64,000 bases of DNA, taken from Rhodoferax fermentans. Its GTDB lineage: Bacteria; Pseudomonadota; Gammaproteobacteria; Burkholderiales; Burkholderiaceae_C. The notes under the pieces are model-generated. The model was not told the origin of the DNA. It did no database searches and saw only the letters and a program-made list of their open reading frames with translations. A program made the position numbers and the translations under genes. The stretch covers positions 1,860,001 to 1,924,000 of the forward strand of contig NZ_MTJN01000002.1 in NCBI RefSeq assembly GCF_002017865.1. The letters run 5' to 3'. Positions within the stretch are counted from its first letter, which is position 1. Each line of letters starts with the position of its first letter. Below, piece by piece: positions 46,359 through 54,370 of the stretch.

Positions 46359-46387
46359 CTAGCGTGTTCTGGATCGTCAGACGCTAG
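46359..46387. promoter_or_regulatory. Inverted repeat upstream of the aminotransferase operon
   Basis: CTAGCGT (46359-46365) and ACGCTAG (46381-46387) form a 7-bp inverted repeat with a 15-bp spacer, ending 32 bp before the ATG of the class III aminotransferase. It could be an operator for a dimeric regulator, or form an RNA hairpin. A TTGCAA 16 bp upstream hints that it may overlap a promoter. Confidence 0.4.
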
Positions 46388-46419
46388 GTATGTGTGTAAC
46401 CCCCTGGAGTCCTTCTGAC

Positions 46420-47796
46420 ATGAGTAACGACAACGCTCAGCTGCTGGCTGATGAAGCGAAATACTGTTCTTTCGGTGATACCGTGCATTACGTCAATCCA
46501 CCCAAGATTTTTGATGGCTGCGAAGGCAGCTACATGTTTGATGCCGAGGGAACGCCATATCTCGACTTGCAGATGTGGTATTCGGCCGTCAACTTTGGCT
46601 ACAAAAACAAACGCCTGGAAGAGGTCATGATCCGCCAGCTGCAGACCTTGCCGCAGGTGGCCAGCCAATACCTTCACCCCACCAAGATTGAGTTGGCCAA
46701 GTTCATTGCACAAGATGCCCAGGCCAAGTGGGGCAGTGCAGGCCGCGTGCATTTCAATGTGGGCGGCGCGCAGGCTATTGAGGATTCACTCAAGGTGGTG
46801 CGCAACGCCTCCAACGGCAAAAGCCTGATGTTCGCTTTTGAAGGGGGTTACCATGGCCGCACGCTGGGAGCCTCCAGCATCACCTCAAGCTACCGTTACC
46901 GCCGTCGTTTTGGTCATTTTGGTGACCGCGCACAGTTCCTTCCCTTCCCCTACCCGTTCCGCCGTCCCAAGGGCATGACCTCAGAGGAGTACTCAGAGTC
47001 GCTGGTTAAGGAGTTCGCTCGTAAGTTCGAGAATGAGTACCACGCCATCTGGGACCCCAAGACCAACCAGTGCGAGTACGCCGCCTTTTACGTGGAGCCG
47101 ATCCAGGGCACAGGCGGCTACGTGGTGCCACCAGCCAACTTCTTCAAGGGGCTGAAAAAAGTGCTCGATGAGCACGGCGTGTTGCTGGTGGTTGATGAAA
47201 TCCAAATGGGTTTCTGGCGCACTGGCAAGCTGTGGTCGATTGAGAATTTTGGCGTCAAGCCTGATGTGCTGGTGTTTGCCAAGGCGCTGACCAATGGGCT
47301 CAATGCTCTATCGGGTCTTTGGGCGCGTGAAGAGCTGATCAACCCTGCGATTTTCCCACCAGGCTCGACACATTCCACATTTGCAGCCAACCCCTTGGGC
47401 ACGGCACTGGGTTTGGAGGTGATGAAGATGACGCACGAAGTTGACTTTGGTGCCCAGGTGTGCGACAGCGGCGCGTACTTCCTCGATGGCCTCAAGCAGC
47501 TGCAAAAACGCCACAAGGAAATTGGCGACGTGGACGGCATGGGGCTGGCGCTGCGCGCCGAGATTTGTACCGAGGACGGTTTCACGCCGAACCGCGCCTT
47601 GCTCGACAAGATGGTGGACATCGGGCTGGAGGGCAAGCTGGAGTACCAGGGCCAAAAGCGGGGTCTGGTGCTTGACGTCGGTGGTTACTACAAGAACGTC
47701 ATCACCTTGGCGCCGTCTTTGATGATCACGCGCCCCGAGATCGATGAGGCGCTGGTGCTGCTGGACCAGCTCATCACGCGCGCCAAGCGCAGCTGA
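46420..47796 (+). CDS. Class III PLP-dependent aminotransferase
   Basis: Fold-type I aminotransferase of 458 residues (the ornithine/diaminobutyrate/acetylornithine group). It shows VHFNVGGAQAIEDSLKVVR (phosphate binding), EGGYHGRTLGAS, VVDEIQMGFWRTGK with the pyridine-N Asp, and the PLP Lys in FAKALTNGLN (about 285). The donor or acceptor is likely an omega-amino acid or amine. Its stop overlaps the next gene by one base (TGATG). The GC content looks lower at the 5' end than in surrounding housekeeping genes (judged by eye). It opens the plus-strand half of the 46.4-59.8 kb cluster. Confidence 0.9.
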   Translation: MSNDNAQLLADEAKYCSFGDTVHYVNPPKIFDGCEGSYMFDAEGTPYLDLQMWYSAVNFGYKNKRLEEVMIRQLQTLPQVASQYLHPTKIELAKFIAQDAQAKWGSAGRVHFNVGGAQAIEDSLKVVRNASNGKSLMFAFEGGYHGRTLGASSITSSYRYRRRFGHFGDRAQFLPFPYPFRRPKGMTSEEYSESLVKEFARKFENEYHAIWDPKTNQCEYAAFYVEPIQGTGGYVVPPANFFKGLKKVLDEHGVLLVVDEIQMGFWRTGKLWSIENFGVKPDVLVFAKALTNGLNALSGLWAREELINPAIFPPGSTHSTFAANPLGTALGLEVMKMTHEVDFGAQVCDSGAYFLDGLKQLQKRHKEIGDVDGMGLALRAEICTEDGFTPNRALLDKMVDIGLEGKLEYQGQKRGLVLDVGGYYKNVITLAPSLMITRPEIDEALVLLDQLITRAKRS

Positions 47797-48863
47797 TGCT
47801 CTGGCGCAATCAGTTAGAACCGGACGCGCTGGTCAGGCACTTTGGCGCACACCCGCCGCAAGGGTTTTCTTTGCTGCAGGGTTTGCCGGTGCCAGCCTTC
47901 ATAGCCCCGTTCGATTTGCTCACCACCGCCGATGAGGCACTCAAAACCAAGGTGTCAGGGCTGCCACTTTATGAACGGTGGTCGCGCTGGCTGAGTGTGA
48001 AAACAGGCTTTGTCGGCAGCACGGTGACGGAGTACAGCCCTTTGCCGCTGGCCGGGCCCTCACCGCAGGCTCTGGCTGAGGCGGTCCGCCAAGGCTTGGG
48101 GCAACGTTTTGCATTGGCTATTGTCAAAGACATCCCCCACCAGTCGCCACTGTTGAGTGATGCCGACAACCACTACGCCCAAGCGCTGGTGGAGGCTGGC
48201 GAAGCACAGGGTTTTGTGACGGTAGAAGGCCAAGCACTGGCCTTTGTGCGTATTGACTTTGACCACCTGGACGTGTACCTGTCGCGCTTGTCCGCCAGCC
48301 GACGCCAGAACCTGCGACGCAAGCTGCGCAGCCGTTCCAGCATGCAGGTGCGGCACTTGCCGACGGGCCCGGCCTTTGCAGACGAGGCCTTGGTCGATAC
48401 GTATTACGCGCTGTACGAGTCTGTATACGCACAAAGTGAGGTCCATTTTGATCGACTCACACGCAGTTTTTTGGCGGCCTTGCTGCGCGACGAGACCAGC
48501 CGGGGAATGGTCTTTGAGTACCGGCGGCAAGATACACAGGCACTGCTGGGCTGGAACCTGTGTTACATACATGACGGACGTCTGGTGGACAAGTACATCG
48601 GTCTGGCTTACCCGGCCGCTCGTGAGACCAATCTTTATTTTGTGAGCTGGATGGAAAACCTGCAGTACGCCATCCAGAACGGGCTGACACATTACGTGGC
48701 GGGTTGGACGGACCCCGAGGTCAAACGCAGTCTGGGGGCTCAGTTCACCTTCACCCGCCACCTGGTGTATGTGCGCCAGCCTGTGCTCAGGGCGCTGGCG
48801 AGGCGTTTTGTGGGTCGGTTTGAGAGTGACCGCCAATGGCGCGGTGGCGCGGGAGTGCCATGA
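47796..48863 (+). CDS. FemAB/GNAT-like N-acyltransferase
   Basis: A 355-residue protein of the FemAB-like GNAT group (peptidoglycan-type aminoacyl or N-acyl transfer). The mark is LSASRRQNLRRKLR (about 166-179), followed by an acetyltransferase-like sheet (LLGWNLCYIHDGRLVDKYIG) and a C-terminal YVAGWTDPEVKRSLG segment. There is no signal peptide, so it acts in the cytoplasm. Partner proteins use aminoacyl-tRNA or acyl-CoA as donors. It is coupled to the aminotransferase before it and overlaps the arginase-family gene after it (ATGA), so the three act together. Product unknown. Confidence 0.8.
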   Translation: MLWRNQLEPDALVRHFGAHPPQGFSLLQGLPVPAFIAPFDLLTTADEALKTKVSGLPLYERWSRWLSVKTGFVGSTVTEYSPLPLAGPSPQALAEAVRQGLGQRFALAIVKDIPHQSPLLSDADNHYAQALVEAGEAQGFVTVEGQALAFVRIDFDHLDVYLSRLSASRRQNLRRKLRSRSSMQVRHLPTGPAFADEALVDTYYALYESVYAQSEVHFDRLTRSFLAALLRDETSRGMVFEYRRQDTQALLGWNLCYIHDGRLVDKYIGLAYPAARETNLYFVSWMENLQYAIQNGLTHYVAGWTDPEVKRSLGAQFTFTRHLVYVRQPVLRALARRFVGRFESDRQWRGGAGVP

Positions 48864-49768
48864 ACACGCCGGTGCTTGCGCCTGTGGTGCTGGATCTGGA
48901 CGGCTCGGTCGGGCCGCTGCCTGGCGAGTTGCGTCTGGCGCTGGCCTCCGATTGGCAGGAGGCCGTACGCTTTGGCTGCAGTTTGGCGCGCCTGCGACAG
49001 TTTTCCGCTGAGCTGCAGTCCCGACTGCCCGCGTTCACCGAGCACGGCACGGTTTTCACAGGCAGCGGAGACTTTCACCATCTCAGCTGGCCGCTGATCG
49101 AGCGCTGTATTACGGCACGCAGGTGCACGTCACAACACCCATTGCGCGTGCTGGTCTTGGACAACCACCCGGACAACATGCGGTTTCCGCTGGGTGTGCA
49201 CTGCGGCTCCTGGGTGCGTCGGGTAGCGATGTTGCCTCAGGTCTCACATGTCCATGTGGTTGGTATCACCTCGCGCGATATCGGCTTTGGCCATGCCTGG
49301 GAGAACTACTTGGCACCACTGCGGGCTGGGCGGCTGACTTACTGGAGTGTCGGGGTGGAAACGGGCTGGGCACGCTGGCTGGGACTGCAGCAGCAGTTCC
49401 GCTGCTTCCCCGATGCAGAAGCGCTCACCAGCGCCGTGTCTCACATGCTGTCGACCAACTTGCAAGCCACCTATCTCAGTATCGACAAGGACGTTTTCGA
49501 CCCGTCCGTGGTGCGCACCAACTGGGACCAGGGTGTGTTGCAAGCGCCTCATGTCTTTGCCATGATGTCTGCCCTGCGTGGCCAGTTGGCAGGCAGTGAC
49601 GTGACCGGCGACGTGTCTGCTTATCGCTATCGCACGGTGTGGAAGCGCTGCTTGAGCGCGGGTGATGGCCAGCAGACCGCAGAGATGGATGCCGCCTTGC
49701 CTGAATGGCAGGTGAAGCAAGGCGCGTTCAATCGGGAGCTGTTAAGGCAGTTGGAAAGGGCCGTCTGA
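48860..49768 (+). CDS. Arginase-family (ureohydrolase) enzyme
   Basis: A 302-residue member of the arginase/agmatinase/deacetylase superfamily. All binuclear-metal ligand motifs are recognisable but with uncommon surroundings: SGDFHHLS (usual GGDHS), LDNHPDNM (usual DAHxD) and SIDKDVFDP (usual SxDxDxxDP). The conserved Asp and His residues remain, so it is probably an active hydrolase of a guanidino, amidine or acetamido C-N bond. The divergent motifs argue against a plain arginase. It overlaps the acyltransferase gene (ATGA) and ends 49 bp from the convergent DegT-type gene. Confidence 0.75.
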   Translation: MNTPVLAPVVLDLDGSVGPLPGELRLALASDWQEAVRFGCSLARLRQFSAELQSRLPAFTEHGTVFTGSGDFHHLSWPLIERCITARRCTSQHPLRVLVLDNHPDNMRFPLGVHCGSWVRRVAMLPQVSHVHVVGITSRDIGFGHAWENYLAPLRAGRLTYWSVGVETGWARWLGLQQQFRCFPDAEALTSAVSHMLSTNLQATYLSIDKDVFDPSVVRTNWDQGVLQAPHVFAMMSALRGQLAGSDVTGDVSAYRYRTVWKRCLSAGDGQQTAEMDAALPEWQVKQGAFNRELLRQLERAV

Positions 49769-49817
49769 ACTTGGCGCGCCCAGTGGGGTGGTACGCCAAC
49801 GGACTTGACCGATGGGT

Positions 49818-51047
49818 TTACCTGACATCAAGCACCTGCTCCAGCGCTGTGCACAGCCGCTCGAAACTCTCAGCATCCAACCAAGGACTGTTGCTGATGG
49901 ACAGCACCCGTGCTGCAAAGCTGCGCGCATGGGGCAGGTCAGCAGGGGCTGTGGCGGGCACTACAGCGGCATAACGCGCGTAGTCTGCAAGCACATGCGC
50001 AAATGGCACAGACACACCGAGACCTGCGCCCCATAAACGCGCCAACGCAGCATCTCTTCGCGCCGCATCAGGCAGCAGAACCAAGATGGACGGCCAGGTT
50101 CCTTGGGCTGCGGGAACGCCTGCGCTGTCGTCTAGCACAGTAAGCGAGGAGATGCCGCGCAGCCTCGGCACGCGCTGCTGTGCTCTTGACTCGCTGTCCT
50201 CCAGCCAGGCTGGCAAGCGTGCCAGCGCCCGAACGCCCACAGCCTGGCGCCAGCGACCAACACGGTGCAAAGGAATGTTTTGCGAAAAATCGTCGCCCGC
50301 TGCGGCAATGCGGTCATTGTGTGCCAATGCACGGCGCAAAGGCCAACCATAGGCCCAGCGCAGCCCTCTCGGGTGGTACAGCGCGGTGTAGGCGAGCAGT
50401 TCGATAGAACGGCGAAGCTCCCAAACAAAGCTGGGCCGCACGATGGCACGCGCGGTGCGCTCGCAAGCAGCTCGCAAATCGGCGTCTGCCACAACCAAAG
50501 CGCCGCCTTCAAAAATGCTCAACCCCTTGCCAACGGCAAGGCTGAAAAAGACGATGTCACTGCCTGTGCCGACGCTGGCGCCCCCCACACGCGCACCCAA
50601 GGCCTGGGCGGCATCTTCGATCACCCACGCACCCTCCGCATGGGCCAGCGCACGTGCGGGTGCGGCATCAACCACACGCCCTGCAAGGTGTGTCGGCAAC
50701 ACGGCCAGTGTGCGCGGCCCACAGAGCGTTGCAAGAATCACTGGGTCCATGTCCAGGGCGTTGGGCATGAGCTCGCACATACGCAGCCTCAGGCCACAGT
50801 GCGCCACCGCCATGGCCACCAAAGGGCAGGTGTAGGCAGGCACAATCACTTCGGTGCGCTCGGGCGCCAGTGTGTGCAGTGTCGTGAGCGCCACGACGAG
50901 AGCGGCAGTGCCAGAGCACTCCACTTGCACCGACGAGACGCCAAGAAAACGCCCCAACATACCGGCCAAGTCCGAAGATCCACTAGCCCAAAGGTCGGTG
51001 AAAAACACGGGTAGACCAGCAGTAGGTGGCGCCTCAAGTGCCATCAT
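49818..51047 (-). CDS. DegT/DnrJ/EryC1-type aminotransferase
   Basis: Fold-type I PLP enzyme of 409 residues. It has ECSGTAALVVAL (PLP phosphate), VIVPAYTCPLVAMAV, VIEDAAQALGA with the Asp, and a probable PLP Lys in FFSLAVGKGLSIFEGG. Typical members aminate keto sugars; some act on other ketones. It is the last gene of the minus-strand operon and starts inside the DMT gene (ATG 51047 or 51044; a GTG at 51086 is also possible). No sugar nucleotide enzyme is nearby, so the substrate could be a non-sugar ketone made by the cluster. Confidence 0.82.
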   Translation of the reverse strand: MMALEAPPTAGLPVFFTDLWASGSSDLAGMLGRFLGVSSVQVECSGTAALVVALTTLHTLAPERTEVIVPAYTCPLVAMAVAHCGLRLRMCELMPNALDMDPVILATLCGPRTLAVLPTHLAGRVVDAAPARALAHAEGAWVIEDAAQALGARVGGASVGTGSDIVFFSLAVGKGLSIFEGGALVVADADLRAACERTARAIVRPSFVWELRRSIELLAYTALYHPRGLRWAYGWPLRRALAHNDRIAAAGDDFSQNIPLHRVGRWRQAVGVRALARLPAWLEDSESRAQQRVPRLRGISSLTVLDDSAGVPAAQGTWPSILVLLPDAARRDAALARLWGAGLGVSVPFAHVLADYARYAAVVPATAPADLPHARSFAARVLSISNSPWLDAESFERLCTALEQVLDVR

Positions 51048-51441
51048 GCAAGTGTGCGTTTGGTTCGGGCGCTGCGTCTGCTTCACTGCGTGCCAGGCAG
51101 GCGATACCCGCCAAGATCAGTGTTGCACCCGTCACCTGTGGCCAACCAATGTGCTCGCCAAATAACCAGGCTGACAGGATGAGCACCGTCACGACTTCCA
51201 GGTGAGATGCCGCAAATGCCGGACCAATCGGGGCATGCTCCAGCAAGGTCATCCAGGTAAAGAAGGCCCCCACGTAGCCCGCGAAGGCCCCATAGATCCA
51301 CGGCTGCCCAAAAACACGCCACAACCAGGCCGAGGAAAACTCCAAAGGCAGGGCAGAATCACCTGCCAACTTGAAGCTCAGCTGTGCCAGCGTGTCGAAG
51401 GCCACAAGCGCCAGAAAACCCACAGCGTAAAAGCGTTTCAT
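51034..51441 (-). CDS. Half-size DMT (EamA/SMR-like) membrane protein, second of a pair
   Basis: A 135-residue protein of four predicted helices (starting RFYAVGFLALVAFDTLAQLSF, with AAFASHLEVVTVLILSAWLFGEHIG as the typical DMT repeat end). It resembles ArnE/ArnF and paired SMR proteins, which work as heterodimers. It overlaps its partner at 51438-51441 (ATGA) and its 3' end overlaps the DegT-type gene. It probably moves a lipid-linked or amphipathic small substrate across the inner membrane. Confidence 0.78.
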   Translation of the reverse strand: MKRFYAVGFLALVAFDTLAQLSFKLAGDSALPLEFSSAWLWRVFGQPWIYGAFAGYVGAFFTWMTLLEHAPIGPAFAASHLEVVTVLILSAWLFGEHIGWPQVTGATLILAGIACLARSEADAAPEPNAHLHDGT

Positions 51442-51827
51442 GCGCGCACCCCCACGATGGCCACCCCTGCGGAGACAAGCAAAATGCCAATCACGCGCAA
51501 ACGCGATAACTTTTCCCGAAACAGGAAGCGCCCCGCGACCATCACCACCACGATGTTGATGGAGCCCAGAAGCACACCGTCGGACAGTGGCACCAGCGAC
51601 AAGAAGGCCAGCCACACCAGGAACTCGGCGACATAACAGCTCACGCCAATCCACAGCCAGGGGCGCCGCATCATCCACACCCAACGTGCCAAGCCCGTCC
51701 CCGCACGGGAATCGACGGAGGCTGCTGCCTTGAAGGCCAACTGCCCAGCCGTGTCTACGAGCATGTTCAATGCCCACAACACAGCGACCAGGGGGGGCAT
51801 GCTACTTTCTGTGCCGCCGAGGTTCAT
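51438..51827 (-). CDS. Half-size DMT (EamA/SMR-like) membrane protein, first of a pair
   Basis: A 129-residue, four-helix protein (ALNMLVDTAGQLAFKAA and LSDGVLLGSINIVVVMVAG, then the GILLVSAGVAIVGV end helix). The shared pattern TAGQLAFK/TLAQLSFK with its partner shows that both derive from one DMT half and likely form a heterodimer. Start ATG at 51827 overlaps the hydrolase stop (ATGA). A later in-frame ATG (51800) is possible but the overlap favours the first. Confidence 0.78.
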   Translation of the reverse strand: MNLGGTESSMPPLVAVLWALNMLVDTAGQLAFKAAASVDSRAGTGLARWVWMMRRPWLWIGVSCYVAEFLVWLAFLSLVPLSDGVLLGSINIVVVMVAGRFLFREKLSRLRVIGILLVSAGVAIVGVRA

Positions 51828-52729
51828 GCCAAACCTTGATTGGACAGTTTCTCGGCAAACGCCACGACATGTGCCAGCACTGTGCGGCGTTCACGATCAA
51901 TCGTGATCATGTGGTAGCTGTCCTCCAGAAGCACAAGCTCCACAGGCGCGTGGCGCACACCCCGAACTATGGTGTGTGCATTCTCGGTCGAGGCAATATC
52001 GTCACGGCGTGCATGGATCACGAGACAAGGCGAACGCACGCGGCCCAGGTGTTTGCGCACATGTGCAGCCAGAGACCTCATCTCGATCACCGACCACCAA
52101 GGATTGCCTGGCAAGCCTGCGGCAGCACTGTCGACTGAGTACATCTGCGCAACGACACGTTCGCGCAGAGCGACATCCTTGATGCCATAGGGTGGCTGCT
52201 CCATGAACACGCTGTGGCGCCCTATGCCCAAGGCTTTGAAAAGGGGTAAAAGGAACGACAGCCGCGTGTAAAACGGGATGCTCCAACCGTCGTAGTGAAA
52301 GGTGGTGGAGAGGGCGATCACGCCAGCCACCTGCTGGGGACAGTCTTCGGCCAGCGCGAGCGCCAGCACAGCCCCCATGGACAGGCCGCAGACCAGCACC
52401 GGTCGACCCGTGACTTGCTCCAACTGGTTGGCGCCGCGCCTGACACTGGCCAGCCAGTCTTGCCAGCGGGTGGCCACGAGATCGTCTTGGGAGCCGCAGT
52501 GACCCGCCAGTTGCACGGCCAGAACGGTGAAGCCCACACGGTGCAATCCTTTGGCCAGCAAGCGCATTTCGTTGGGGGTCCCTGTCAGACCATGGACCAA
52601 CAACACGCCTGTGGTGGCGTTGGGCCCATGGCCATGCAACAGGTACTCATGAGCGATGTCTGCGCTGGGCACCTGGGCAGGTTCACACGTATTTCGGCTG
52701 GCTTCAAAGGCCATGACTGCGGTGTTCAT
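51824..52729 (-). CDS. Alpha/beta hydrolase (carboxylesterase/lipase-like)
   Basis: A 301-residue serine hydrolase of the monoacylglycerol lipase/carboxylesterase group: LLVHGLTGTPNEM oxyanion segment (about 43-55), nucleophile elbow GLSMG (Ser about 117), VIHARRDDI with the acid, and DSYHMI with the catalytic His near the end. No signal peptide is present. It is joined to the HAD phosphatase gene upstream and the DMT gene downstream by ATGA overlaps. In the cluster it may release a thioester/ester-bound product or hydrolyse an acyl group added by the FemAB-like enzyme; this is inference. Confidence 0.85.
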   Translation of the reverse strand: MNTAVMAFEASRNTCEPAQVPSADIAHEYLLHGHGPNATTGVLLVHGLTGTPNEMRLLAKGLHRVGFTVLAVQLAGHCGSQDDLVATRWQDWLASVRRGANQLEQVTGRPVLVCGLSMGAVLALALAEDCPQQVAGVIALSTTFHYDGWSIPFYTRLSFLLPLFKALGIGRHSVFMEQPPYGIKDVALRERVVAQMYSVDSAAAGLPGNPWWSVIEMRSLAAHVRKHLGRVRSPCLVIHARRDDIASTENAHTIVRGVRHAPVELVLLEDSYHMITIDRERRTVLAHVVAFAEKLSNQGLA

Positions 52730-53466
52730 ACAGCGACCTCCATGGGCTGCGGGAGCAGCGCCAGAGCTTCAGAAAAATCGGAGAAAGCGGCGTGAGGAAT
52801 ATGCTTGGCCACGCAGTGGTCGATCAGCTTGTATTTAGCCAACACAAAATCGGCTTTACCAGAAACACAGAAATCTGAACTGCCATCGCCCACAAAAAGC
52901 ACACGCACATGGTGCGCCTGCTGCTGCTCAGCCAGGCGTTCACATTTGCAGTTGCCGCTGGCGCGCAAACAATGTGCACTGGCCCAGGGCGACTGCAGCT
53001 GCCAACTGCGCGGGCCGGTTTGAAGCAACCGGTTGGCAATCACAGGCAGGTCTGCCAGGCCATGTCTCTGAAGCACAGAATGGATGGCGTAGTCGATGCC
53101 ATCACTCACCACCTGCACCAGCATGCCACGTTCACGCGCAGCCTGTACAAAGTCACCAAAGTAGGGGTCAACAACAATGGTTGAGAGATGGGCGTCGAGC
53201 TCTTCACGGTCCATGTCAAGCAGGGCCACCTGGCCTTTCATACACTCGCGCGAGCCAATTTCACCGCGCTCCCAGGCGTCCTCCAGGGCTTGCCAACCAG
53301 GTCGACCAAAGCGTTGCAACAACGAGTCCGTGACGTCGATCGTGCTGATGGTGCCGTCAAAGTCACACTGCACGATCCAAGCCGAGTCCCCAGAGGGCTG
53401 CCGGTTTGGCTGCTGGGCACGGTGACAGACATCGACCACAGACCAGGATGTGTTGCTTCTACTCAT
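52726..53466 (-). CDS. HAD-IB phosphatase (MtnX/SerB-like)
   Basis: A 246-residue HAD phosphatase of the phosphoserine phosphatase/MtnX type. Motif I is QCDFDGTISTID (nucleophile Asp about 35), motif II VVSDG, and motif IV VGDGSSDFCVS. A Cys-containing stretch, NCKCERL (about 172-178), in the middle is unusual. It removes phosphate from a small metabolite; the substrate is unknown. It overlaps the adaptor gene by 8 bp and the hydrolase by 4 bp, putting it in a single operon with the efflux genes, which is unusual for such an enzyme. Confidence 0.82.
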   Translation of the reverse strand: MSRSNTSWSVVDVCHRAQQPNRQPSGDSAWIVQCDFDGTISTIDVTDSLLQRFGRPGWQALEDAWERGEIGSRECMKGQVALLDMDREELDAHLSTIVVDPYFGDFVQAARERGMLVQVVSDGIDYAIHSVLQRHGLADLPVIANRLLQTGPRSWQLQSPWASAHCLRASGNCKCERLAEQQQAHHVRVLFVGDGSSDFCVSGKADFVLAKYKLIDHCVAKHIPHAAFSDFSEALALLPQPMEVAV

Positions 53467-54370
53467 GAAAACTGACCCTCACATTTTGTCCAATACGTGC
53501 AGTGGGCGCCTGGTCAAAGTCCAAGACACACTCGATCACGCGCACCGGTCCCCGCTGGGTGTCATCTTGCAGGCGCCCATTGCCCAACACAGGGCTCATA
53601 CGCACCACCCTTGCTGGCGGTAACGCTTCAGATAGGCTGTCGCCATCGGTGGTGACATGAGCTCGCAAACCCACATGCACCTGCGTGGCGTAGCTCTCGT
53701 TGAGTTCGGCGCGCACGATGAGGGGGCGACGGGGCAACAGTGTGATGACGGGCTGTGCCACAACGCGCTGGCCTGCTTGTGTGTTGACACGCACGACCGT
53801 GCCACTTTCGGGTGCGCGCAACTCCAGTCTGGCGTTTTGAGCGCGCAATAACATCAGTCGGCTTTGCGTGACATTGGCCTCGGCCTGAGATACGGTGAAC
53901 TCTGCCTCCGCGTCGTGCAACAACTGTTGGGCGTCTTCGGCGCGCTGGGGCTCGGCAGCCCCTGCTGCTGCTGCCTCGGACAGTCGAGCCGCGGAACGTC
54001 GCAGTGCAGGAAGGCGCTGCGAGCGCGCTTGGAGTTTGGCACGGGCCAGTTTCAGTTCAGACTCGGCCACGGCCAACTCGGCTGCTGCGGCATTGCCCAC
54101 CAGACGCAGCAGCAACTGTCCGGGTTGCACCTCCTGCCCTTCCTGCACGGCCAGAGTCTGCACCACGCCATCTTGCGCAGGTGATAGCTCCAACAACCCA
54201 CCTTGCACGTCAATCTTGCCTCGGGCCATGGCAACCTCGCGCGGGCTGGATGCTGTTGCAGCGGTCGCTGTAGACGGAGCCGGTTTGGCGTTACACCCCA
54301 AGAGCAGCAGCATGGCGGCTAGCGAGGGCAGACACCTGCGGGTCAGCTGGGTCGTCAAGAGGTATTTCAT
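53459..54370 (-). CDS. HlyD/MFP-type efflux adaptor lipoprotein
   Basis: Periplasmic adaptor of 303 residues linking the inner-membrane ABC transporter to the outer-membrane factor. It has a lipobox (LLLLGCNAK, Cys about 26), half-lipoyl motifs around residues 52-85 (ARGKIDVQGGLLEL, VQEGQEVQPGQLLLRL), a helical hairpin of about 90-165, and a beta-barrel region to the end. It resembles MacA/DevB-type adaptors. It overlaps the ATPase gene (ATGA) upstream and the HAD gene by 8 bp downstream. Confidence 0.9.
   Translation of the reverse strand: MKYLLTTQLTRRCLPSLAAMLLLLGCNAKPAPSTATAATASSPREVAMARGKIDVQGGLLELSPAQDGVVQTLAVQEGQEVQPGQLLLRLVGNAAAAELAVAESELKLARAKLQARSQRLPALRRSAARLSEAAAAGAAEPQRAEDAQQLLHDAEAEFTVSQAEANVTQSRLMLLRAQNARLELRAPESGTVVRVNTQAGQRVVAQPVITLLPRRPLIVRAELNESYATQVHVGLRAHVTTDGDSLSEALPPARVVRMSPVLGNGRLQDDTQRGPVRVIECVLDFDQAPTARIGQNVRVSFHE

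Noticed and set aside
46420..47796. Acetylornithine aminotransferase of arginine synthesis
   Set aside because: No other arginine genes are near, and the operon partners (FemAB-like, arginase-like) do not fit; the specific assignment was left open.
49818..51827. Aminoarabinose (Arn) pathway for LPS
   Set aside because: DegT-type and paired DMT genes resemble ArnB/ArnEF, but ArnA, ArnC, ArnD and ArnT are missing.
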